Part shown: positions 1 through 8,031 of the stretch, one piece after another
How the letters are laid out: every line of letters starts with the position of its first letter
How positions within the stretch are numbered: the first letter of the stretch is position 1
NCBI GenBank assembly: GCA_934168355.1
Contig: CAKPNI010000015.1
Span: 1-34,997 of the forward strand
Direction of reading: 5' to 3'
From: an uncultured Clostridia bacterium
Lineage (GTDB): Bacteria > Bacillota > Clostridia > TANB77 > CAG-508
Length of the DNA stretch: 34,997 nucleotides
Position numbers and translations under genes: made by a program
The notes under the pieces: model-generated
What the model was told of the DNA's origin: nothing
Database searches by the model: none
Seen by the model: the letters and a program-made list of their open reading frames with translations, nothing else

Positions 1-58
1 CTCTTGAGTCTAATACCTCTAGAGCTCTTACTTCGTCAATTTCCAAATATTCTTTCAT
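1..58 (-). CDS. eno: Enolase, N-terminal fragment
   Basis: Only the first 19 codons lie in the window; the gene runs off the left edge. They read MKEYLEIDEVRALEVLDSR, which matches the start of bacterial enolases, where the I-x-x-V-x-A-x-E-V-L-D-S-R-G strand opens the N-terminal domain. Enolase dehydrates 2-phosphoglycerate to phosphoenolpyruvate in the cytoplasm. An AAAGGAGGAA ribosome binding site lies 7 nt upstream of the ATG. It is the last visible gene of the glycolytic operon gapA-pgk-tpiA-gpmI-eno, which supports the call despite the short fragment. Confidence 0.9.
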   Translation of the reverse strand, partial: MKEYLEIDEVRALEVLDSR

Positions 59-135
59 TTGAAATTCCTCCTTTAAAATATTTATATAAAATGCAGTCAC
101 TTAAGTTGCAACTACTATTTTTAACTTTATAATAA

Positions 136-873
136 TTACATTTTTAAAATTTGATTTTTGTTTTTTTTCTCTTCTTTTAGTCTTTTTTCTTCTTCTTTTT
201 TTGCTTTTTCTTGGCGCTTTTTTGTTCTTCTTTTTTCTATTTCAGCAGCCTTTATTTCTTGTTCTTTTTGTCTTTCTTGTTCAGCTTTTATTTCTCTATC
301 AAAACCAACCACATTATTTGCAGTCTTTAGGTACATTCCTGTTTGATATTCTTCTGTTTTGGTTTTATCTTCTTTATTTTCTTGGTTTAAATATTTTTCG
401 ATAATTTTTCTTTCTTCTTTTAGTTCTCCACCTAAGTGTAAATATTTATATCTCCAAATAACATGTCTAACATAACTTGAATACTCTTCTTTACTTATTG
501 CATCATAATTAAATTCTACTTTAAATCTGCAATGTGCTATCGATATTGTTATATTTGTCCATAAATTTTGTTCTGTATCTATAAAATCTTGTCTCAAATC
601 TTTTATCGTTTGGTACAATACATCCACTATTTTTAGATATTCTGTTTCATTTATATTAAATTTTTTAGGTACTTCATACACATTTACAGGTTTCTTTTTT
701 AATAATCCTTTTGGAAGATAATAGAAATACATTTCTCCTGTTTGTACATTTTCCTCATCTTCTATTATTGAAGCATAAAGATATATTTCTTCCCATTTTT
801 CTGGAATTAAATCAAATAAACAGGTTTGAATTTTTTCGTATTTATCTTTCATGTTTTTAGTAGTTCTAAGCAT
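136..873 (-). CDS. YezG/DUF600-family immunity protein
   Basis: 245 aa. The first 150 residues look like the YezG (DUF600) family: YEKIQTCLFDLIPEKWEEIYLYA, then an acidic turn, then GEMYFYYLPKG, and later a WR-x-KYLHLGG segment. Family members neutralise LXG/polymorphic toxins such as YeeF. The last ~80 residues are a very charged Lys/Glu/Arg helix (KAEQERQKEQEIKAAEIEKR and on), probably a coiled coil, which is not part of the usual domain. The first ATG (873) has AGGAG about 11 nt upstream; the internal ATG at 852 has no ribosome binding site. It sits between gpmI and eno, 14 bp after gpmI, with no toxin gene nearby, so it looks like an orphan immunity gene. Family call moderately sure; the partner toxin is unknown. 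Confidence 0.65.
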   Translation of the reverse strand: MLRTTKNMKDKYEKIQTCLFDLIPEKWEEIYLYASIIEDEENVQTGEMYFYYLPKGLLKKKPVNVYEVPKKFNINETEYLKIVDVLYQTIKDLRQDFIDTEQNLWTNITISIAHCRFKVEFNYDAISKEEYSSYVRHVIWRYKYLHLGGELKEERKIIEKYLNQENKEDKTKTEEYQTGMYLKTANNVVGFDREIKAEQERQKEQEIKAAEIEKRRTKKRQEKAKKEEEKRLKEEKKNKNQILKM

Positions 874-887
874 TCCCTTTTACACTC

Positions 888-2420
888 CTATTTTTCTATT
901 AAACTTTCTCCTGTCATTTCTTCTGGTTTTTCTATTCCCATTAATTCTAATATTGTTGGAGCCAAATCTGCTAATTTTCCTTCTTTTAGTTTTACATTTT
1001 CTTTTTCAGATATTAAGATTAATGGTACTAAGTTTGTAGTATGTGCAGTATGTGGTTCTCCTGTTTTGTAATCTATCATTTGTTCTGCATTTCCATGGTC
1101 TGCTGTTATTAATAGATTTGCCTTTTGTGCGTTTATGGCACCTACTACTTTTCCTACACATTCATCTATTGTTTCTATTGCTTTTATTGCTGCTGGTAAG
1201 CTTCCTGTATGACCTACCATGTCTGGATTTGCATAGTTTAATATTATACAATTATATTTTTTAGAATTTATTGCTTCTAACACCTTTTCAGTTACTTCAT
1301 AAGCACTCATTTCTGGCTTCATGTCATATGTTTCAACTTTAGGTGATGGTACTAATATTCTGTCTTCTCCTTCATATTGTTTTTCTTCTCCTCCATTAAA
1401 GAAGAATGTAACATGTGCGTATTTTTCTGTTTCTGCTATTCTTAATTGTTTTCCACCATTTTTGCTTATAACTTCTCCAAGTGTATTTTTTACTGGCTCT
1501 TTTTTGAATGCTATATGAACATTTGGCATTGTTTCATCATAACTTGTGAAACATACAAAATATAAGTTCATTTTCTTTGTTTCGAATTCATTAAATTCTG
1601 GATCTACTAAGGCTCTTGTTATTTGTCTTGCTCTATCTGGTCTAAAGTTAAAGAATATTACAGAATCTCCATCTTCTATTGTTGCAACTGGTTTATCTCC
1701 ATTCATTATTACTGTTGGCTCTACAAATTCGTCAAATACTTCTTTTTGATATGAACTTTCGATTGCATTTATTGCAGTTCCAGCTGTTTCTCCTTTTCCG
1801 AACACAAGAGCATCATATGCTTTTTGTACTCTATTCCAACGTTTATCTCTATCCATTGCATAGAATCTTCCAGATAAACTTGCAATTTTTCCTACACCTT
1901 TTTCTTTCATTTTTTCTTCTAATTCTTGTATATAGTTTTCAGCTGATGCTGGTGGTGTATCTCTTCCATCTAAGAAACAGTGTACATATACATTTTCAAA
2001 GTCTCTTCTTTTTGCCATTTCTAGTAAACCATATAAGTGTCTATTGTGGCTATGAACTCCACCATCTGATACTAATCCTAATATATGAAGTTTTGAGTTA
2101 TTTTTCTTGCAATTTTCTATTGCATTTATAAATTCTTCATTACTGAAGAAATCTCCATCTTCTATTGATTTAGTTATTCTTGTTAGTTCTTGATATACTA
2201 CTCTTCCTGCTCCTATATTTGTGTGACCAACTTCAGAATTTCCCATTTGTCCTTCTGGTAACCCTACTGCTAGCCCACTTGCTGCAATTTTTGTTGTTGG
2301 GTATTTTTTCATAAGTTTATCAATATTTGGTGTATTTGCTAATTTTACTGCATTTCCATCTTTATGATTGTTTTCCCCAAATCCATCTAATATCATAAGC
2401 ATTGTTAATTTACTATCCAT
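888..2420 (-). CDS. gpmI: 2,3-bisphosphoglycerate-independent phosphoglycerate mutase
   Basis: 510 aa, the usual length for the Mn-dependent GpmI of the alkaline phosphatase superfamily. It interconverts 3- and 2-phosphoglycerate. The metal ligand Asp12 lies in LDGFGE, and the phosphorylated Ser62 lies in GNSEVGHTNIGAGR, exactly at the canonical position. The SDGGVHSH, GRDTPP, RPDRARQ and ADHGNAEQM motifs are all present. The start has AGGAAAGAGGG upstream. It lies 93 bp downstream of tpiA and 14 bp before the YezG-like gene, in the glycolytic operon. Confidence 0.97.
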   Translation of the reverse strand: MDSKLTMLMILDGFGENNHKDGNAVKLANTPNIDKLMKKYPTTKIAASGLAVGLPEGQMGNSEVGHTNIGAGRVVYQELTRITKSIEDGDFFSNEEFINAIENCKKNNSKLHILGLVSDGGVHSHNRHLYGLLEMAKRRDFENVYVHCFLDGRDTPPASAENYIQELEEKMKEKGVGKIASLSGRFYAMDRDKRWNRVQKAYDALVFGKGETAGTAINAIESSYQKEVFDEFVEPTVIMNGDKPVATIEDGDSVIFFNFRPDRARQITRALVDPEFNEFETKKMNLYFVCFTSYDETMPNVHIAFKKEPVKNTLGEVISKNGGKQLRIAETEKYAHVTFFFNGGEEKQYEGEDRILVPSPKVETYDMKPEMSAYEVTEKVLEAINSKKYNCIILNYANPDMVGHTGSLPAAIKAIETIDECVGKVVGAINAQKANLLITADHGNAEQMIDYKTGEPHTAHTTNLVPLILISEKENVKLKEGKLADLAPTILELMGIEKPEEMTGESLIEK

Positions 2421-2513
2421 AAAATTCTTTCCCTCTTTCCTATTTTTTTATGTCTTACTTATGGAGATTTTGCCAATATTTAAAATGTCTTGCACTTTGT
2501 TTAAAGGCTTGTT

Positions 2514-3266
2514 TTATTTGTTGTAGTTTACTATTTTTTCAAAGGTTTCTGCTTTTAAACTTGCTCCACCTATTAAGCCTCCGTCTATGTCTGACATCTC
2601 TAATAATTCTTTGGCATTTTCTGGTTTCATACTTCCACCGTATTGTATTATAACTCTTTCAGCCACATTTTGTCCATAGATTTTGGAAATTTCGTTTCTT
2701 ATTTTTTTACATGCATCATTTGCATCTTCTTTTGTTGCTGTTTTTCCTGTTCCAATCGCCCAAATTGGTTCATATGCAATTATTGTATTTGCTACTTGTT
2801 CTTCCGTTAATCCATCTAATGCTTTTTTAGTTTGCTCTGTTATTATATCATATTGTATTCCCGCTTCTCTTTGCTCTAATGTTTCTCCAACACATACTAT
2901 TGGTTTTAGATTATTTAAAAAAGCAGCTTTTATTTTTTTGTTTACTGTTTCATCTGTTTCTGCAAAATATTGTCTTCTTTCAGAGTGTCCTATTATTACA
3001 TATTGTACTCCAATTGATTTTAACATTTTTCCAGAAACTTCTCCTGTATATGCTCCTTTTTCTTCATAGTGCATATTTTGAGCTCCTATTTTTATGTTTG
3101 TTTCTTGTGCTGCAAGTAAACTGTAAAATAGGTCTGTGTATGGTACACATAAGATTACTTCACTTTCTGTGTCTTTTACAAGTGGTGCTAATGCTGCAAT
3201 CATTTCCATTGCCTCATTTGGAAGCATGTTCATTTTCCAGTTTCCTGCGATTACTTTTTTTCTCAT
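2514..3266 (-). CDS. tpiA: Triosephosphate isomerase
   Basis: 250 aa TIM barrel interconverting dihydroxyacetone phosphate and glyceraldehyde 3-phosphate. Substrate-binding Lys11 is in GNWKMN, the electrophilic His94 in IIGHSERR, and the catalytic base Glu166 in AYEPIWAIGTG, followed by the flexible loop 6. The C-terminal phosphate-binding YGGSM and GGLIGGASL segments are intact. The start codon follows AAAGGATGAATTGTAAAT. It lies 28 bp downstream of the kinase gene and belongs to the glycolytic operon. Confidence 0.97.
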   Translation of the reverse strand: MRKKVIAGNWKMNMLPNEAMEMIAALAPLVKDTESEVILCVPYTDLFYSLLAAQETNIKIGAQNMHYEEKGAYTGEVSGKMLKSIGVQYVIIGHSERRQYFAETDETVNKKIKAAFLNNLKPIVCVGETLEQREAGIQYDIITEQTKKALDGLTEEQVANTIIAYEPIWAIGTGKTATKEDANDACKKIRNEISKIYGQNVAERVIIQYGGSMKPENAKELLEMSDIDGGLIGGASLKAETFEKIVNYNK

Positions 3267-3294
3267 ATTTACAATTCATCCTTTCTTTTTTAAA

Positions 3295-3879
3295 TTAGAT
3301 TATATCCACAGTTACTTTAGAGTTTCTTTTTAATGCTTCTTGTTTTATAATTTCTATTAATTTATTTTTGGAACCTTCTGTATAATCATTTATAAATTCA
3401 TAGTCAAATTGTTTTCTCAAATCTTCATTTTGTGAATATTCTTTAATGTGTTCATCTATTTCTTGTAGCCTTGCTTCTTCTGCATCTTTGGATAAATTTC
3501 TATTTTTTAATTCTTTTTTAGCTCTTTTAACATCATAAGGAATAATATATATTGAAAAAATATTTCGTGCATGTTTTTTTATATCATATATTCTATTATA
3601 ATGTACTTCTGTTACTAGGTTTTTATCAGATTCAAGTAATTCTTTTCTATACCCATATTTTGCTCCAAGAAATTCAAAATTTGCCGTAATTTCACTCGTT
3701 TTCACTTTTTCCTCAAATTCTTCATTACTTACAAATTCTTTATCAATTCCAGCAATTTCTCCTGTTCTCTTTTTTCTGGTAGTTACTATCACTAAATTTT
3801 CAAATCCAAGTTCTTTAGCTATTGCATCTTTAAAAAATGATTTTCCAGTACCTGTTATTCCTGATAATGTTACTATCAT
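3295..3879 (-). CDS. Guanylate-kinase-like P-loop nucleoside kinase
   Basis: 194 aa. A Walker A loop GITGTGKS lies at residues 7-14. It is followed by TTRKKRTGEIAGIDKEFVS, which mirrors the TTR-x-x-R-x-GE-x-x-G-x-D-Y-x-FVS GMP-binding region of guanylate kinases. The rest (IYIIPYD, a lid rich in R and E, then VIINDY-like FINDY) also fits that fold. The protein is shorter and more divergent than the usual Gmk of about 200 aa, and it lacks some canonical GMP contacts, so the substrate is uncertain. Its ATG overlaps the Nudix stop as ATGA, so the two are probably translationally coupled. It may handle nucleotides together with the Nudix enzyme (inference). Confidence 0.7.
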   Translation of the reverse strand: MIVTLSGITGTGKSFFKDAIAKELGFENLVIVTTRKKRTGEIAGIDKEFVSNEEFEEKVKTSEITANFEFLGAKYGYRKELLESDKNLVTEVHYNRIYDIKKHARNIFSIYIIPYDVKRAKKELKNRNLSKDAEEARLQEIDEHIKEYSQNEDLRKQFDYEFINDYTEGSKNKLIEIIKQEALKRNSKVTVDII

Positions 3880-4472
3880 ATTTGCTCTCCTCTTTGAATA
3901 TCTTTTTCTTCATAATAGATTTCTTTAACTTTTTCGAAAATTTTACTATAATCGTAATTTTTAGGGAACTTTGTTCTTCCACTTTTTATAAGCTCAAAGG
4001 CTTCTTCTAAAGGTAGCCATACAATTTTATCAATTTCTTCTTCCTGAATTTCTACTTTTGAAGTTTTCCTTTTTAGACAATAAAATGTTATGAAAAATTT
4101 TTTTATCTTTCCTTTGCTTTCAAATCCCAAAGGTACACCTTGTGGTGTAACTTTTATAACATTCATAGCTTCGTCAAGTTCTATTCCAAGTTCCTCTTTC
4201 AATTCTCTTATCATCGCTTGAGTTTCGGTTTCTTTATCATTTAAATGTCCAGAGCACAAGTCTTTTTTCCCAGGAGTAAGTCCTTTATTTGCTCTTACTT
4301 CTATTAATGCCTCTCCCTTTTCATTTAGTACAAAACAAGTCACTCCCTTTAACCATTCATTTTCTGTTAATTTTTTTTCTTCTGTCTTTTCTATTGCTCT
4401 TTTGAATTCACCACTTTCATCATATACTTTGTATATTTCTTTTGATATTCCTGATATTCTTCGATTTTTCAT
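3876..4472 (-). CDS. Nudix hydrolase
   Basis: 198 aa. The Nudix box is complete: G-HLNDK-E-TETQAMI-RELKEELGI fits GX5EX7REUXEEXGU, with the metal-binding glutamates present. The N-terminal half (KGVTCFVLNEKGEALIEVRANKGLTPGKKDLCSGH in outline) resembles Nudix proteins related to isopentenyl-diphosphate isomerase and YfcD, which act on pyrophosphate-linked substrates. The true substrate cannot be read from sequence. It lies 20 bp after pgk and shares an ATGA overlap with the downstream kinase gene. Insertion of this pair between pgk and tpiA is unusual for a glycolytic operon. Confidence 0.85.
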   Translation of the reverse strand: MKNRRISGISKEIYKVYDESGEFKRAIEKTEEKKLTENEWLKGVTCFVLNEKGEALIEVRANKGLTPGKKDLCSGHLNDKETETQAMIRELKEELGIELDEAMNVIKVTPQGVPLGFESKGKIKKFFITFYCLKRKTSKVEIQEEEIDKIVWLPLEEAFELIKSGRTKFPKNYDYSKIFEKVKEIYYEEKDIQRGEQI

Positions 4473-4492
4473 ATAATTTCTACTGCCTTTCT

Positions 4493-5677
4493 TTATTTAT
4501 CCATTAATGCTTCTATTCCCGGCAACTTCTTTCCCTCTAAAAATTCAAGTGAAGCTCCACCACCAGTAGAGATGTGAGTCATTTTATCAGCTAAACCTGC
4601 TTTTTCAACTGCTGCTGCTGAATCTCCTCCACCTATTATTTTTATTGCATCAATATCTCCTAATGCTTTTGCAATTTCATTTGTTCCAACTGCAAATTGG
4701 TCAAATTCAAATACACCAAGAGGACCATTCCATACTATTGTCTTTGCATTTTGAAGTTCTTCTTTATATAATTTAATTGTTTCTTCTCCAATATCTAAAC
4801 CTTCCCAACCATCAGGTATTTCTGTAGATTTTACAGTTTTAGATTCTGTATCAGGTTTAAATTCTTTTCCTATTTTGTTATCTATAGGAAGTAAGAATTT
4901 AACTTTCTTTTCTTTTGCTTTTTCCATTATTTCTAATGCTAATTCACATTTATCTTCTTCACATAAAGAATCTCCAACACTGTATCCTTGTGCCTTAAAG
5001 AATGTATATGCCATTCCGCCACCTATTATTAAAGTATCTACTTTTTCTAGTAAGTTTTCTATTACACCTATTTTATCAGATACTTTTGAGCCACCTAATA
5101 TAGCTACAAATGGTCTTTCTGGATTTTCTAAAGCTTCTCCTAAGAATTTTAATTCTTTTTCTATTAAAAATCCTGATACTGCTGGTAAATATTTTGTAAC
5201 TCCTTCTGTTGATGCGTGTGCTCTATGTGCTGTTCCAAATGCATCATTTACAAATATTTCTCCAAATGATGCTAGTTCTTTTGCAAATTCTGGGTCATTG
5301 TCTGTTTCTTCTCTATGGAATCTTACATTTTCTAGTAATAATACTTCACCGTTTTTTAGTTTTTCTGCTTTATTTTTAGCATCCTCACCTATTACATCAT
5401 CTGCCATTATTACTTCTTGTCCAAGTAATTTTGATAGTTCTTTTGCAACTGGTTTTAATGAATACTCTGGTTTAAATTCTCCTTTTGGTCTTCCTAAGTG
5501 TGAGCATAATACTACCTTACAATTTTGCTCTAATAAATATTTTATAGTAGGTAAAGCTGCAACTATTCTTCTATTGTCTGTGATGTTTCTGTTTTCGTCC
5601 ATTGGTACATTGAAGTCACATCTTACTAATACTCTTTTATTTTTTAAATCTATATCTTTAACTGTTTTTTTGTTCAT
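4493..5677 (-). CDS. pgk: Phosphoglycerate kinase
   Basis: 394 aa, full length. It transfers phosphate from 1,3-bisphosphoglycerate to ADP. The N-domain shows RCDFNVPMDENRNITDNRRI, SHLGRPKG and ENVRFHREE. The C-domain shows AILGGSKVSDKIGV, WNGPLGVFE and the nucleotide-binding IIGGGDSAAAVEKAGL followed by HISTGGGASLEFLEG. The ATG is preceded by AAAGGAATG. The gene is separated from gapA by 160 bp carrying a hairpin and a palindromic repeat, so gapA and the distal genes may be expressed at different levels. Confidence 0.97.
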   Translation of the reverse strand: MNKKTVKDIDLKNKRVLVRCDFNVPMDENRNITDNRRIVAALPTIKYLLEQNCKVVLCSHLGRPKGEFKPEYSLKPVAKELSKLLGQEVIMADDVIGEDAKNKAEKLKNGEVLLLENVRFHREETDNDPEFAKELASFGEIFVNDAFGTAHRAHASTEGVTKYLPAVSGFLIEKELKFLGEALENPERPFVAILGGSKVSDKIGVIENLLEKVDTLIIGGGMAYTFFKAQGYSVGDSLCEEDKCELALEIMEKAKEKKVKFLLPIDNKIGKEFKPDTESKTVKSTEIPDGWEGLDIGEETIKLYKEELQNAKTIVWNGPLGVFEFDQFAVGTNEIAKALGDIDAIKIIGGGDSAAAVEKAGLADKMTHISTGGGASLEFLEGKKLPGIEALMDK

Positions 5678-5721
5678 AAAATTTCATTCCTTTCGGGTTA
5701 ATTTTTCTTTTTTATTTAAGT

Positions 5722-5767
5722 AAAAGCTAGGTGGCAGGCATTTTTAGTTTGCCACCCTCTAGCTTTT
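5722..5767 (-). terminator. Hairpin in the gapA-pgk gap, possible partial terminator or processing stem
   Basis: Arms AAAAGCTAGGTGGCA and the complementary TGCCACC..CTAGCTTTT pair with a 3-nt bulge. In the transcribed (minus) direction the U-run is short (TTTTACTT), so it may be an attenuating or RNase-processing stem rather than a full terminator. The opposite strand has a better T-run, but no gene points that way. Confidence 0.5.
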
Positions 5768-5776
5768 TTCTTTTTT

Positions 5777-5831
5777 GTTCGTTTGGGACCGGTTCTTTTA
5801 TGAACATGTTCGTAAAAGAACCGGTCCCAAA
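5777..5831. repeat. Palindromic repeat copy 1 (GGGACCGGTTC type)
   Basis: An inverted repeat whose arms (GTTCGTTTGGGACCGGTTCT onward and its complement) pair over about 25 bp around ATGAACATGTTC. It ends 6 bp from the gapA stop codon. The left 29 nt are identical to 32992-33020, so it belongs to the dispersed family described below. Confidence 0.85.
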
Positions 5832-5837
5832 AGTACA

Positions 5838-6857
5838 TTATTTTTCAAGTTCTGCGAAATATTTTATTGTTCTAACCATTTGGCTAGTATATGAATTTTC
5901 ATTGTCATACCAAGAAACAACTTGAACTTGATATGTGTCATCATCTAATTTTTGTACCATTGTTTGAGTTGCGTCAAATAATGAACCATATCTCATTCCT
6001 ATAACATCTGAAGAAACTAGCTCTTCTTCTGTGTATCCGAATGATTCATTTGAAGCTGCTTTCATAGCTGCATTTATTGATTCAACTGTTATGTCATGAC
6101 CTTTTACAACAGCAACTAATATAGTTGTAGAACCTGTTGGAACTGGAACACGTTGAGCAGAACCAATTAATTTTCCATTTAATTCTGGAATAACTAATCC
6201 GATTGCTTTTGCTGCTCCTGTTGAGTTAGGAACAATGTTTACAGCTGCTGCTCTTGCTCTTCTTAAGTTTCCTTTTCTGTGTGGACCATCTAATAACATT
6301 TGGTCTCCAGTGTAAGCATGTATTGTTGACATTATACCAGATTCAATTGGTGCATAATCATTAAGTGCTTTAGCCATTGGTGCTAAGCAGTTTGTTGTAC
6401 ATGATGCTGCAGATATTATTTTATCTTCTGGTGTTAAGATATCTTGGTTTACATTGTAAACTACTGTTGGTAAATCCTTTCCAGCTGGTGCTGATATTAC
6501 AACTCTTTTTGCTCCTGCATTGATATGTGCCATAGCTTTATCTTTTGATGTATAGAATCCTGTACATTCAAGTACTACATCTACTCCGATTTCTCCCCAT
6601 GGTAATTCATTCGCATCTGCTTTTGCATATATTTTTATAGTTTTTCCATCAACTGTTATTGAATCTTCTCCTGCTACTACTGTGTCTGCTTTTTCATATC
6701 TTCCTTGTGCAGAATCATATTTTAATAGATGTGCTAGCATTGATGGGCTTGTTAGGTCGTTTATTGCAACGATTTCATACCCTTCTGCTCCAAACATTTG
6801 TCTAAATGCTAGACGTCCTATACGTCCAAATCCATTAATGGCTACTTTTACTGACAT
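5838..6857 (-). CDS. gapA: Glyceraldehyde-3-phosphate dehydrogenase, NAD-dependent
   Basis: 339 aa, type I GAPDH. The Rossmann fingerprint NGFGRIGR is at residues 8-15. Asp34 in INDLT points to NAD preference. The catalytic Cys153 is in SAASCTTNCLAP, and the ligand loop HAYTGDQMLLDGPH is present. It is the first gene of the glycolytic operon, with its own sigma-A promoter (6940-6968), a leader of about 75 nt and an AAAGGAGGAA ribosome binding site. Codon choice is cleaner than in neighbouring accessory genes, consistent with high expression. Confidence 0.97.
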   Translation of the reverse strand: MSVKVAINGFGRIGRLAFRQMFGAEGYEIVAINDLTSPSMLAHLLKYDSAQGRYEKADTVVAGEDSITVDGKTIKIYAKADANELPWGEIGVDVVLECTGFYTSKDKAMAHINAGAKRVVISAPAGKDLPTVVYNVNQDILTPEDKIISAASCTTNCLAPMAKALNDYAPIESGIMSTIHAYTGDQMLLDGPHRKGNLRRARAAAVNIVPNSTGAAKAIGLVIPELNGKLIGSAQRVPVPTGSTTILVAVVKGHDITVESINAAMKAASNESFGYTEEELVSSDVIGMRYGSLFDATQTMVQKLDDDTYQVQVVSWYDNENSYTSQMVRTIKYFAELEK

Positions 6858-6873
6858 ATTAAATTCCTCCTTT

Positions 6874-6899
6874 AAACATACTTTTGTCTATGTATGTTT
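6874..6899 (-). promoter_or_regulatory. Leader hairpin abutting the gapA ribosome binding site
   Basis: An 8-bp perfect inverted repeat, AAACATAC / GTATGTTT, with a 10-nt loop. In the mRNA its 3' arm runs directly into AAAGGAGG. A second small stem (GCC..GGC around TTTTTTA, 6921-6933) lies just upstream. Together they could stabilise the mRNA or tune initiation; this is inference. Confidence 0.5.
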
Positions 6900-6939
6900 T
6901 TTACATTTTTGTTTATTGTTGCCTTTTTTAGGCAAATTT

Positions 6940-6968
6940 ATTCTATAACAAGTTAAAAAATATTTCAA
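6940..6968 (-). promoter_or_regulatory. Sigma-A promoter for gapA
   Basis: On the minus strand TTGAAA (6963-6968), a 17-nt spacer and TAGAAT (6940-6945). It lies about 80 nt upstream of the gapA start, with no competing gene between. Confidence 0.75.
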
Positions 6969-7031
6969 GGGGTTTGGAGGATTTTTTAACCTTATTTTTT
7001 TACTTTATATTTTTGGGCTTTTCCAAAAATA

Positions 7032-7062
7032 AAAAAACAGGCATTCCCAGTGCCTGTTTTTT
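7032..7062 (-). terminator. Intrinsic terminator
   Basis: A 12-bp stem AAAAAACAGGCA / TGCCTGTTTTTT with a 7-nt loop ends in a long T-run on either strand. In the minus direction it would end a transcript from the promoter at 7134-7162 and any read-through from scpA. The 354-bp gap between gapA and scpA holds this terminator, a small GATAAC/GTTATC hairpin (7063-7079) and two promoters. Confidence 0.8.
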
Positions 7063-7127
7063 GATAACCGTTCGTTATCGAATTGGAATCTCTTTTTTAG
7101 AGATTTATGTTTCAATGACATCAATTC
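7032..7127 (-). ncRNA. Candidate small RNA between scpA and gapA
   Basis: A good sigma-A promoter (7134-7162) and the strong terminator at 7032-7062 define a transcript of about 95 nt with no recognised gene. It would fold an internal AATCTCTTTTTTAGAGATT hairpin (7087-7105) and a GATAAC/GTTATC hairpin before the terminator. A tiny ORF (ATG at 7121, starting MSLKHKSLKKRFQF) is possible but leaves almost no 5' leader. I do not recognise an RNA family. Confidence 0.4.
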
Positions 7128-7133
7128 CTCTTT

Positions 7134-7162
7134 ATCATACTATATTTTTTATAGAATTGCAA
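7134..7162 (-). promoter_or_regulatory. Sigma-A promoter upstream of the candidate small RNA
   Basis: Minus strand TTGCAA (7157-7162), a 17-nt spacer and TATGAT (7134-7139). It lies downstream of the scpA stop codon and points toward the terminator at 7062-7032. Confidence 0.6.
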
Positions 7163-7211
7163 CATAAAATCATAAAAATTTCCAAAAATCGTTCGACAAA
7201 TTTTGACATTT

Positions 7212-7958
7212 TTACTTTTTTCTCTTAACATTAATATCCCCAAAAAGTCCATCTTGTTCAGTTTCCACCTTACTTCTCCTAGATAATTCAAGTAATCCTG
7301 AAAAAGCAGTAACAACTTCTTGTCTATTATGTTTTTGAATAGAAAATAATTTGTTAAATACAAAACTTTTATTTCTAATTAATTCCTTAAACATCTCTTT
7401 TACCTTACTAACAACAGTATAAGTGTCTGTAATTGCTATTTTTTCAATATTTTTAGCATTTTCATTAACTTTGTTTTGATTTTTATCCCATAATTTTTTA
7501 TATAAATCAGGAATAATATTTTCCTCATATTCTTCTTCAAGCTGTTGTTTTGGTAATTCAATATTTTCGGGTAATTTATAAAATCTATTTGCGTTTTCTT
7601 CAAAACTTTGTCTTAAAACAACTGTTATGTCTTTATATTTTTTATATTCAACAATTCTTCTAATAAGCTCATCTTCTGAAAGTTCTTCTTCTTCCTCATT
7701 TTTACTTGGAAGTAATTTTTTAGATTTTATATAAAGGAGAGTTGATGCCAAACTTAAAAATTCACTTGCAACTTCTAAATTTAGTTCTTGAGCCTTGTTT
7801 AGAAGTTCTATATATTGATCTGTTATTTCATCTAATTTGATATCATAAATACTCATCTTGTTTTTTTCTATTAGGCTACATAGTAAATCTAACGGTCCCT
7901 CAAAATTGTCTAATTTTATTGCATATCTTTGTGTTTCTAGTGTTAAAATTCCCGGCAT
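7212..7958 (-). CDS. scpA: Segregation and condensation protein A
   Basis: 248 aa. ScpA is the kleisin that bridges SMC heads in the bacterial condensin with ScpB. The N-terminus, YAIKLDNFEGPLDLLCSLIE followed by KMSIYDIKLDEITDQYIELL and EFLSLASTLLYIKSKKLLP, is diagnostic. An acidic linker and a C-terminal winged-helix region follow. I chose ATG 7958 because GAAAGGAGAAAAT precedes it; the longer open frame upstream reads through the palindromic repeat and is not real. No scpB lies in the window, although scpA and scpB are usually adjacent. Confidence 0.92.
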   Translation of the reverse strand: MPGILTLETQRYAIKLDNFEGPLDLLCSLIEKNKMSIYDIKLDEITDQYIELLNKAQELNLEVASEFLSLASTLLYIKSKKLLPSKNEEEEELSEDELIRRIVEYKKYKDITVVLRQSFEENANRFYKLPENIELPKQQLEEEYEENIIPDLYKKLWDKNQNKVNENAKNIEKIAITDTYTVVSKVKEMFKELIRNKSFVFNKLFSIQKHNRQEVVTAFSGLLELSRRSKVETEQDGLFGDINVKRKK

Positions 7959-7978
7959 ATTTTCTCCTTTCTTATACA

Positions 7979-8031
7979 TTTTGAAATGGGGACGGTTCCT
8001 TTTTGAAAAAGGAACCGTCCCCATTTCAAAA
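7979..8031. repeat. Palindromic repeat copy 2, 26-bp perfect arms
   Basis: Two 26-nt arms (core GGGGACGGTTCCTTTTT) are exact reverse complements around a single central G. The element directly abuts the pnp stop codon (8032) and lies 20 bp before the scpA start, so the hairpin forms in the pnp 3' end. It may act as a terminator or 3' stabiliser. Confidence 0.92.

Noticed and set aside
1043..2131. Long plus-strand ORFs rich in Leu and Phe across the glycolytic genes and elsewhere
   Set aside because: They are antisense shadows of AT-rich minus-strand genes, with no ribosome binding sites or family signals.
7040..7121. Small protein gene starting MSLKHKSLKKRF
   Set aside because: The predicted transcript would begin only about 6 nt upstream, and the frame runs through the terminator; it also contains a CGG, which is interesting but not enough to call a gene.
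7959..8024. Longer N-terminus of scpA (22 extra codons)
   Set aside because: It is translated from the palindromic repeat; the ATG at 7958 has a good ribosome binding site and matches the family start.
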